Of a stretch of DNA of 64,000 nucleotides, positions 55,374-64,000 are shown piece after piece. Made by a program: the position numbers and the translations under genes. Source of the stretch: Zygnema cylindricum (lineage: Eukaryota > Streptophyta > Zygnematophyceae > Zygnematales > Zygnemataceae); NCBI GenBank assembly GCA_037447655.1, contig JBBHKE010001283.1:274225-338224 (forward strand). Direction: 5' to 3'. Below the pieces are notes generated by a model, which was given only the letters and a program-made list of their open reading frames with translations, was not told the DNA's origin and did no database searches. Position 1 is the first letter of the stretch; every line of letters starts with the position of its first letter.

Positions 55374-55441
55374 GAGCTGGTGGCGTAGTGGTCAGCACGT
55401 TCACAACTTAATTGAATGGTCCCAAGTTCGAGCCCTAGCTC
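55374..55441 (+). repeat. tRNA-derived SINE head
   Basis: GAGCTGG/CTAGCTC pair as an acceptor stem; A-box TGGCGTAGTGGTCAGC and B-box-like AAGTTCGAGCCC are correctly ordered. The D stem and anticodon arm are irregular and there is no usable anticodon, so it is a SINE or tRNA pseudogene. The body probably runs on past AACACCTGTGGGGTCC (55,490). Confidence 0.55.
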
Positions 55442-55519
55442 AACTTTATCCAGTGTGGGACATGCCAAATCTCGGATTTTGCTGAAATCTAACACCTGTG
55501 GGGTCCTTAGACCCGCCAA

Positions 55520-56780
55520 TGGCAAAGATGTCGATTTATTTTTCCTTCCCATCATCGTTAGCTTATTGAAGCACTATCTTCCTCCGATACAAAATGGTAC
55601 GATTGCTACACAAATTAAAGCGCGTAACTATTTGATGATCCATCATCGGAAGCACAACATTCACACTTCCAAAGCACACATCAAAGAATTACACAATTAT
55701 TCAGCTTTTCTCAATATATACATCGAAGGTTCTTCTTACAATACTCACAACCGTCGATTTCTCACCAAGCTCTGTTACACAGACTGCAATCAAACTAGTT
55801 TTACATAGCATGACTATAAAAGGCACAACAACCTCTCAAACATTCTCCACTAACCAGTACAAACATTTATATATTAAACACAAAGAAACAAAACAGACAC
55901 GTCAACGAGACAACATTACACCGAAATGTACTCGTGCGCTGACTAATGACACGATACCTAGAACTATGCATGACATGATATACATTCATACTAAACTAAA
56001 AACAAATAATGAACCAAACATATTGACGAGATTTCGGCGGATCCGCTGACATTCGCGTTAGTTATTATTCTGTGACTTGTATTTTTTTTAAGTTAGGTTG
56101 AAATAAAAGAGAATAATATGAGAGTGAAAAAATTATTCGGCTTAATATATGAGTATTTTCCCGTGAATCCTTTTGGTGCTGAATTGGTGAGTGTGTGCTA
56201 TCCTTGTGAGCATTGTGAGGTTCCGCTTTGATTTTTTTTATGTGTTGCGCACCCCGGTGTGAGAACGATCATATCAAGAAGGAGACGGGTAAAGAGGCTA
56301 CAAGGAAAGGAGGGGAGGGCAAACAAGAGGTGGGAAAGGGAGGGGAAACGTGGACTAAGGCTCGAGGGAAGAAAAGTTGTGCACAAAATGAAAATTGGAA
56401 AATCGAAAGAGGGTGAGAGGAGTTGAGAAGCTAAAAATCAGGGTGACGGGGAAGGAAAAAAAGGGAGGTTTTGCACCAAATCTAAGCTCCCTTCTTCCTC
56501 TAACTATTTTCTAGCCTTGACTTCCAAGCATGAACTGAGTTATACATCCCTTTAAAATGGTGTGAGTGAACACTGCCAAATCAAAAAGACTGTAATGAAA
56601 TTGAATACTTATAAAGTCCACTTTCTACATTAGATCTATGCGAATTCTTTCAATACATAAACGAGAAAAAATAAAATAACAATAGATAATTCATTGTTAT
56701 TACAAACATTCATTGAAATTGAAATATTAGACCTTTTAAAAAAAAAAAAACCTATCCCATTTTGGGGGTTATAATGGGCT
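55520..56780. other. No gene recognised
   Basis: Short unsupported frames, AT-rich, with a purine-rich patch at 56,270-56,370. Confidence 0.4.
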
Positions 56781-56784
56781 TCCT

Positions 56785-57260
56785 CCGGAATTTGGTCTTA
56801 CATTGTTTCGAGAGATTTCAGCCGACCGATAGACGATGGAAGGCTTCCGCTCAACTTGTTGATATATAGAAGTCTGACGCCGGCCATCCCCGGTTCGGAT
56901 TAGTTTGGATCCAAAAGATAATAAACCAAAATAACGATTATGAAATCTCACCAACTCCAAGTAATGGGTCATATTTTAGCATCTTCACTGGTAAGAACAG
57001 AAAGCATGATTCAAAATGGAATTTCGGTTTTAAATGATGGATTCGAGACACCCTCGCCAGCCGTCTTGTATGAATGAAAATGTTCAGCAAAAGGTAACAT
57101 GACATGCTCCAACTTTATCAACCCAAGTATGCAATGAAATTTAATTTAACAAATTGTAAAACTCAATCATTTGATATGGTTTCCTCGTAAAGGAAACCAT
57201 GTCAAAATTTTCACAAGCCTACCTCCTCTTTTTTCCATCAAAATAATTACACCTTGCGTC
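56785..57260. repeat. Dispersed repeat, copy 4
   Basis: TTGGTCTTACATTGTTTCGA then CAGCCGACCGATAGACGATG, CTTCCGCTCAACTTGTT. Extends with copy 1 similarity to about 57,250. Confidence 0.6.
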
Positions 57261-57394
57261 TTGTTTCCTCGAATCAAAATGGACAGCCTATGATGTTTAT
57301 TTACAATAATTCCACCATCAATAAGATGGATGTAAAAAAGAAAAAAAAAAAAACTAAAGAACAAAAATAAAAAGTCTATAGATAAGAACCTATT

Positions 57395-57975
57395 TCCCTC
57401 CTCCCGCCTTCCCTTAACCCCTCTCCTCCTCCTCCTCTTTTACCACCAAAAGCAAGAGTCAACAAAAATGAAAGAAATTTGCAAAATTATGAGCGATGAC
57501 ATTGTTTATATTACAACTATTTCTTTACTCATTTCATTTTCCTTTTCCTTTTCCTTTAGTTCCGCATGAGATGTATATCCCTCCCACTCTTCACTCACAT
57601 GGTTACCAATTTCGTGAGGTTGCCAATTTCCGGCGCAATGCTTCCCTTCAGTCCTATCTCGGCTAGATACCTGCATCCCCAAACCACAGATCAACGGATG
57701 AGCTCCTCTATCTCTCCCTCTCTCCCCCCCCCATTTCTCCAATATACTCAAATATGTATAAGGAAAACAGTACCCTCCTTCAGTTTTCTGCATTCCCTCA
57801 GTCCCTTCCTCCCCCCTCCTCCCTTCCCCCATTCCCCCTCTCCTATATACATAATGGAATATTTGCAACCTTCCACATTTGTTGTTGAACAAATCCTTTG
57901 TTTCCCTCTCTCTTTTCTTCCCTCTTGTCTCCCCTCCCTCTCCCTCCCCTCCCTCTCCCTCCCTCCCCTCAGCCT
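57395..57975. repeat. Pyrimidine-rich low-complexity region
   Basis: CTCCCTCTCCCTCCC-type repeats, densest at 57,905-57,972. Long open frames on both strands (Glu/Gly-rich or Ser/Pro-rich) follow from composition. Confidence 0.75.
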
Positions 57976-58114
57976 CGCCAATGCCCGAGCATTCCCCTGA
58001 AAGCGCATCGCTGCAGAGAATCCCGGCAGTCTGTGTGTAGAATACAGTGCGATTTTCAGTGCGAAATTCAGTGCGCAAATCGTCGCGGGGGGGAGTGCGC
58101 GCAGGGATCGTCAC

Positions 58115-58696
58115 TCACAGCCAGGTGACGCGACCGTTGCTGTCGCACACGAAATAAATTGGACCGCATTCGACGGTCGGAAATTTCGCCTTGGTCGTGA
58201 TCGCCTTCCGCATCGCCTCCAGCGCCGACTCTGCGAAAAAAGTACGGTACGGACAGACGCCTCAATAGAGCGAATCAGATCTATGTTTCATGTGTAAAAA
58301 AAGTACGGTACGGGCAGACGCCTCAAGAGAGCGAATCAGATCTATGTTTCACACGTGCACAAAAGGTACGGTACGGACAGACGCCTCAAGAGAGCGAATC
58401 AGATCTATGTTTCACACGTGCACAAAAAGTACGGTACGGACAGACGCCTCAAGAGAGCGAATCAGATATATGCTTCACACGTGCAGAAAAATTAATACGG
58501 ACAGACGCCTCACAGGAGTCAGAGCTATGTTTCGCACGTGCGAAGGCAGATCCAGAGATCGAGCTGGTGGGAAAAGGGTGAGGAAAGAACGGCGAAACTT
58601 ACTGTCCTATGCTTTCATTTTCGGCTCCGCCCATGCGGGTGCCACGTGGAGCGTGACAATGAGTAGCGTGGTCATCATTGACGTCAAGAGAGCCAT
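58115..58696 (-). pseudogene. Candidate small secreted-protein gene, one intron, in-frame TAG
   Basis: From ATG at 58,696 the first exon (58,603-58,696) encodes a classical signal peptide: 'MALLTSMMTTLLIVTLHVAP' then 'AWAEPKMKA', with an A-x-A type cleavage site after 'AWA'. The donor is GTAAGTTT. Exon 2 (58,115-58,230, acceptor TTTTTTCGCAG) joins in phase 1 and reads 'KSALEAMRKAITTKAKFPTV' then 'ECGPIYFVCDSNGRVTWL' and stop. The product would be about 66 residues with two cysteines. A TAG at 58,607-58,609, one codon before the donor, breaks the frame, so it is a recent pseudogene unless splicing differs. GC content is above the surroundings. I do not recognise the family. A G-box ACACGTGGCA (58,740) and a TATTTAAG (about 58,811) lie upstream. 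Confidence 0.4.
58234..58548. repeat. 61-63 bp tandem repeat, five units, inside the intron
   Basis: Units share GTACGGTACGGACAGACGCC, then GCGAATCAGATCTATGTTTC, then ACACGTGCAC. Starts at about 58,242, 58,303, 58,366, 58,429 and 58,495. The middle units are nearly identical. 63 bp keeps the plus-strand frame open, giving a 21-residue repeat ('TVRTDASRERIRSMFHTC'), which I do not take as a protein. Confidence 0.9.
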
Positions 58697-59289
58697 TGCT
58701 GCTTAACCGCCACGTCACGAGGTTTTTTCTAAAGAAAGACACGTGGCAGTTTCTTTCCCAAAGAGCGATGTAGATCGATTAGAGTTTTGACATTAAACAC
58801 CGTTTCTTAAATATTCCTCGCATGTGACGTGACGTCGAAGTTTAAACGTACGGTCGACCTATGATTGTCGGTTTGTCGTACACGCCATGGCAGCATAATA
58901 AAATTCCCGACTCGACGCTGTCGTGGTGGCGATCTTTTTCTTTGACTTACCTATAAAAGACAATAAACGTACGGCATGTTCGTACATATGTACAGTCAAC
59001 ATTGTTCTAAAGCCGTATGACAGTACGGCATCATATTCCAGGAGCATGATTCCCGTAACTACACCGTATACGCAGAAGTGGGGAATATTCGGCAAGAACA
59101 CTATTTTGGGTTCTGGCGGTCTTTAAAATTGGCGAAAAATGTATCGGCGGAGGTGAATTGGCGATATCGACAGACATGTTTCTTATCAACGTAATCATTT
59201 ATCAGCGTTTCCGTACACGGTGGATTCAAAATTTCAAATCCACGGAATGACGAAAGTGAAAAAATTTGCCGCGGGACATCCTGACGCTA

Positions 59290-59333
59290 CACCGTGAATC
59301 GCTATTAATGAACCCTAATAGCGATATACGGTG
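59290..59333. mobile_element. Minimal 44 bp MITE, TA target duplication
   Basis: CACCGTGAATCGCTATTA, eight bases, then TAATAGCGATATACGGTG, flanked by TA (59,288-59,289 and 59,334-59,335). It consists of little more than the two terminal inverted repeats. Confidence 0.75.
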
Positions 59334-59735
59334 TACCTTTGCCATCCATTGACCTATTTGGAAAGGACGTCGGGTTTTAAAACATTGCATGGCAGTTAGT
59401 ACGACATATTGACCACCTAGAAATCTTAACATTTTAAAACTAATCAAATATTTTAATCTAATATTTTATTACTACTGTAATTTTTGAATATATAATTATT
59501 CCAAATTTCATCCGCTCGTACATATTAAATTCAAATTTTGCGCTTGAAATTTTTTTGACCATTTTCAACGTTTGACCACAAGCTGACGTCGTACCAACCG
59601 TAATAAACATATAGGTGAGCTGTACGGAACAGTATTGTGCAATAGCTTGCCGACACGACCTGATGGAGTATTGGTCAAAATATTACTGTAATCTTGTCCG
59701 TACGATCTGATGGAGTATTGGTCAAAGGTATACTA

Positions 59736-59956
59736 CACCGCTAATCGTTATTAGTGTCAAAACTTTTTTTCGACACTTAAAAAACATCTTTTCTTTGTGC
59801 ACACATGTCAGATTGTCAATCGGAGATCGCCAATAGGAAGGCGAGAATCTTGCCTTCCAATAGCAACCATTGGATTGACAATCTGACAAGTGTGCACGAA
59901 GAAAAGCTGTTTTTAATCGGTGGAAATAACTTTAACACTAGTAACGATTTGCGGTG
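59736..59956. mobile_element. Foldback MITE, 221 bp, TA target duplication
   Basis: Left CACCGCTAATCGTTATTAG, right CTAGTAACGATTTGCGGTG, TA on both sides. The inner arms are also complementary (GTGCACACATGTCAGATTGT against ACAATCTGACAAGTGTGCAC), so the element forms a hairpin over most of its length. Confidence 0.85.
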
Positions 59957-60319
59957 TACTGTACTGTACCGTAGCTTGCCGGCACAACATGAGGGAATAC
60001 TGGTCCACAATATTCCTGTCAGTAAACTTGTCCGTACGACCTGATAGAATAATGGTCAAAGGTGCATTAAATTACTGTAGCTTCCGTACTGTAGCTTGCC
60101 GGCACAACATGATGGACTATTTGTCACAATATTCCTGTCAGTAAACGTGTCCGTACGATTACTGGCAACGCTTGATGGACAAGCGCCGTGAGCTATTAAT
60201 TATTATTTAAGCATACGACATATGACTTATTACAGTACGGTATTTTGTACAGGTTTACACAGTCGCACATGTTAAAAAAATTGTTACTAGAACCGCTTAA
60301 AGATTTTTTCACACTTTAA

Positions 60320-60420
60320 AGAATCTTTGATCCGTACACATTTGTCCGATTGTCAATCCGATGGTTGCTAATGGAAGGCAAGATTCTCACCTTCCTATTC
60401 GCGGTCTTCAATTGACTATG
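60320..60420. repeat. Relic related to the foldback MITE
   Basis: TTTGTCCGATTGTCAATCCGA and GGAAGGCAAGATTCTCACC match the centre of the MITE at 59,736-59,956. Termini not recognisable. Confidence 0.5.
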
Positions 60421-61440
60421 TAGTGTTGTGATGACGTACTTGGTAGAAGAAAAGTACGGAACTTCAGGACAGCGCAATACAACGTACAAAGAAATTGTAA
60501 AAAAAGTAAACTGCCTAAAATTAAGAAAGTACATCACAACCTCTAACTTTCTCAAAAGGAAAAAAACAAATTTGTCATCATTTTTTGAGCAATTTGTAAG
60601 TAGCGAGCACAAATAGGAACCACTGAGTAAAGCAGAGCAAATTATAAGAAGCTTTATCGATGGTTAGCAATTATTATTGTTAAAAAAATACATTTTTCTT
60701 TCTTCATATGGGTTCTCACGAGAAAGCAGGCAGCACAATAGGAGTTTGGTTCGCTACCAAATCTCGGTACAAGCTAGTTAGATGGTTCAAAATGCTTTAG
60801 TTGTTCGTGCGAAATAGTGAAAGGTCTTTGATCCAATCTCAATCGTGATTAGTTGGATTCAACGAAGGATTTTGATTGGACGAGGGTCATATCGGACCAA
60901 AGGTCCTCGCTTAGGAATGGGCAAGACAAAAATGTCGTTGACGTTTTGTTTCCGTGCGAGGACTTTAAACTCAAAGTTTTCTTTTTGTGTCTCTTTCATC
61001 ATTGCTTTGTTATGGTTGTTACATATACCTTTTGGGTGTCTTGTTGCATTGTATTGATGAGATTACTCTAGAAATATATTCACTTAAAGTAACAGACTCA
61101 AAGTAATATGGAAAAATGGAAAAATAATCAACACTTTTACTTCCAACTAATGCTTCAAGGGACGCTTTGGGGTTAAGGGCTACAAGGTTCCTAGCATATT
61201 GGAAGAAGAGGAGTTTAGTTCGAGGGGCCATAAATCTTCGGAGATCCTCTCTACAGTGGCAAAGTCTCTACGGTGACACATTCTATTTGGGATTTTTAAG
61301 AACCCCTGTTGTGGAGTTCACATTTGAGAGACAGTCACATCCAGACAACGATTCTATATCCAACCCACGATTCTATATCCGGCCAACGATTCTACCGCGG
61401 ATCTTTGTTAATTCTAAGTAAAATTTGTCCACATCCCGCA
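60421..61440. other. No gene recognised
   Basis: AT-rich with unsupported short frames. Confidence 0.4.
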
Positions 61441-61449
61441 GCTTGACAC

Positions 61450-63060
61450 ATACTAAGACAATCGATGGTAGCTCTTTTCAAATTGCAGACTGAACCCCTA
61501 AAGACGCGTGCACAATTGGGGGTGCGTCCCACCAAGAGAGGCCTATGGTATCAAGAGGGCTTGTGAGACATGAAAGCATGACCCATATAGGAAATTTCAA
61601 TTTTTGGGGTTCCATCAAACGTCAGAAGGGGAAAAGGATGAAATAGGAGAATTTGGGGAGCAAAGGTCTCAAAAAGATAGGGAGCTTAGAAATGGAGGGG
61701 AAATCGCATCTAGGGAAATCGCATCTAGGGAAGGCTTCTTAAGACCCAAGAGGGCGAGCCTTCACACTCGTTATAGGGAAATGGGCACAAACCACCATGG
61801 GTTTCATAATATTACCCAGGGACAAATCGAAGATGAGGAGAATCTATGAGCCTCAACATAGAGAAGGGCCGATGACATCGTAAGGGTTAGTGGGATAGGA
61901 AAATGTGACCCCCAAGAAAAAATTATGAAATTCGGGCATCACATGGGTGTGTCGGAAAGGACAACAATCACAAAGAGGTAGTCGAGAAACCATCGTCTTG
62001 AAAAAGCAAAGAATTGGGTAATGTAGGGAAACGAAGTCAATGTGAGGCACTCACAAAATTCGAAGGTCGAGCCTTGATCGCTCACACAAAAGGATTGGGC
62101 ACATACCGTCGTGGGCTCAACGATGGTCAAACCTGGTTGTCATAGTGCTCAAGAAGAAGGGAAGTCGGATGTATCGGTTAGGAAAAGGCTTAATGAAGGA
62201 TGAACTAAAAGAAAGAATCGGCAAAGTCTGTGGCCGTATACAGAGCGTCAAAATGACATGGAAGATTCAACAATACTCAAAACAAGGAGTTTTTGGTCGA
62301 AGATGGAAACCATAAGCGACGCGTGATAGGAAGCGGAGTACTAATTGGAACGGAGGTCGAGGTTACTCTACGGGTTAGGCATACAAACTATGACAGAATC
62401 CTCAAGGCTTTTGGGTTGGTGATCGCCGATTTTGGACCAAGCAAGCAAAAAAGTTCAAAAGGACATAGGAGCATACGTAAAGCAATAAGAAATTTGATAG
62501 AAATTTTGTGTATGCTCCATACCTTGGCGATTGGTTGTTAGCAAAGGGAAAATATAGCATTGGTCGTCTAACTTCTTTTTCGCCTTCACTGTTAGGGTTG
62601 CCTCTAGGCTATCATCAACCTGAAATGTTCCCATAATATTGTAATTAGAGGAGTTTGACTTCGGCATAAACCTTGAATGGCCTTTGTCAACGGCAACAAA
62701 ACCTATGTGGAATCCGTGTTCTTGAATTTAGATCTGGAAAATGCGGATCGACCCATAAGGAATGGCAAGGGACATCGCAAGAGTTAGTGGGACAAGAAAA
62801 TGAGACCCACAAGAAAAACTCCAAAATTTGGGCATCAAACGACATTTCGAAAAGGAACAAAGGTCAAACGGGGGTGCTCGGGAAACCATTTTCTCGAGAA
62901 AGCATGGAATTATAAATGCAATGAAACTAAAGCATTGGGAGGGACTCACAGGGCACGAGAGGTCGAGCTTCATCACAAACATAAGGAATTGGGTGCAAAT
63001 GAACGTGGGCTCGACACTCTTTTTGATAAAATTTGTGAGAATTTGACATACGGGAAACAC
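61450..63060. repeat. Degenerate array of about 300 bp units
   Basis: A block (GGGCACA or GGGTGCAAAT...GGGCTC) recurs at about 61,777, 62,077, 62,380 (weak) and 62,984, spaced at multiples of roughly 300. A second block (GTTAGTGGGA.A.GAAAATG then AAATT.GGGCATCA) occurs at 61,888 and 62,782, and a trace at 61,583. Purine-rich on the plus strand. Diverged, so old. Confidence 0.55.
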
Positions 63061-64000
63061 GTTGTGAATTAATGACATTCATGTATGGACAATTTTAGTA
63101 TTTGCAATTTTAACTCCAATGTGAATGACATGGACCATCGTGAACCACAACAATAGTTGGCGTTAATAAAATCAATCGACGTCAAAACGCTACTTTGTGT
63201 TCGAGGGGCAAAAAGAAGTGAAGGCGAATTGTGTTCTTATAACTACTAATGTATCACAATGTTTTCACGGTGTAAACGTTTGTACACCGCACTAAGAAGT
63301 AATGGAATTCGTAACGTGTAGGTGTGGAGCTCGAAGGTTGCTACCAACGCTATAATTATGTATTTAGCAAAACTTTGTGCACTTTTCGATGTTTTGTACT
63401 ATTCAAGTCAAACAATATCAAACTAGTTGATGAAACCCGTCTAACCCCTCTTATTTTCAGTTCATTAGCGTGGAGGTTACAATCAAATCCTTCTGTTTAA
63501 ATCCTTGATGTTGACCAAACATTGCGATTAAAAAGCTCCCTCAGCTTCAACGTATTCAACATTGCACATGACGACATATCAATAACAAAAAAACTTAATG
63601 GTCCAATACAAGTACGCCGCTTATTGTTGTTAGTGTTATTTTGTTTTTTTTGCAACTTATAACATCTCTGCCTCGTGCATACTTTTAGGATTGATGATTC
63701 GACGGCTGCAACTGAAAGAGAAGTTTTCCCTCTTCCGATAGTCAATCTCCAATTGAAAATTGGACGTGTGTACACGAATAAAATATGTTTTACGTGGCAA
63801 AAATTGCGTTAACACTAAATAGCCGTACACGGTGTACAATACAAACCACCAATCACAAACCAGCCATGACCTTGCAAAAAACCGTTCACTTTACAATTCC
63901 AATTGAATCGTAAAATGAATTAGTAACCACTGGAATTTAAAGGATTTTAACCATTGTGAACCAAATTTAGTGGAGAATTGAACCACATGTAAATGGTATT
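63061..64000. other. No gene recognised; MITE-like traces
   Basis: GATAGTCAATCTCCAATTG and GTGTGTACACGAATAAAA (63,738-63,785) resemble the foldback MITE centre, and TAGCCGTACACGGTGTA (63,820-63,836) resembles a terminal repeat. No left end could be matched. Confidence 0.4.

Noticed and set aside
57506-58114. 202-residue Glu/Gly-rich frame on the minus strand and its plus-strand Ser/Pro counterpart
   Set aside because: Produced by CTCCCT-type low-complexity sequence with no domain or splice support.
58290-58706. 138-residue plus-strand frame with a 21-residue repeat
   Set aside because: It follows from the 63 bp tandem repeat; the opposite strand holds a better-supported two-exon gene.
63285-63834. 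A sixth MITE between TACACCGC (63,283) and CGGTGTA (63,830)
   Set aside because: The two ends share only the outer five or six bases, too little to call a pair.

Overview
This 64 kb window reads as nuclear DNA of a land plant or close streptophyte. It is AT-rich, repeat-dense and intron-bearing, and most recognisable coding sequence is Ty1/copia retrotransposon. Plant signs are a near-match to the initiator-tRNA primer site of plant retrotransposons, two exons of a plant-type class 3 lipase, and short 69-72 bp leucine-rich-repeat (LRR) exons. I cannot name the species. The few host genes present are split, truncated or carry stop codons.

Layout. 1-3.1 kb: minus-strand copia element (family A), cut by the window edge. 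4.3-19.8 kb: minus-strand copia family B in head-to-tail order (three internal regions, one shared LTR, one lost LTR), split at 12.33 kb by a 1,030 bp solo LTR with 5 bp target-site duplication (TSD) GAAAC; a TA-flanked MITE and a truncated LTR copy follow. 20.9-26.5 kb: copia family C, with an extra chimeric gag head beyond its left LTR. 26.56-27.67 kb: two exons of a lipase gene. 28.9-34.4 kb, plus strand: a multi-exon gene whose splice phases agree across LRR, cysteine-rich EGF-like and papain-like peptidase exons; it has a Cys-to-Ser change at the catalytic site and two stops. 34.5-44.3 kb: a 47 bp satellite array containing a solo LTR (TSD GAGTG), which contains a nearly complete copia element (family D, TSD GAAGG), plus two TA-flanked MITEs. 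44.5-47.2 kb, minus strand: a paralogous LRR/cysteine-rich gene, convergent with the first, followed by a proline-rich exon and exons resembling an I29 prodomain. 47.6-57.3 kb: solo LTR (TSD GATAA), two plus-strand copia 3' fragments, a dispersed repeat and a tRNA-like SINE head. 58.1-58.7 kb: a small candidate secreted-protein gene with a 63 bp tandem repeat in its intron. 59.3-60 kb: more MITEs. 61.4-63.1 kb: a degenerate array of about 300 bp units.

The observation most worth pursuing is the pair of convergent genes that join an LRR/EGF-like ectodomain to a papain-family peptidase, with a satellite array filling the gap between them. The nested insertions, each with readable target-site duplications, also give a relative history for the locus.
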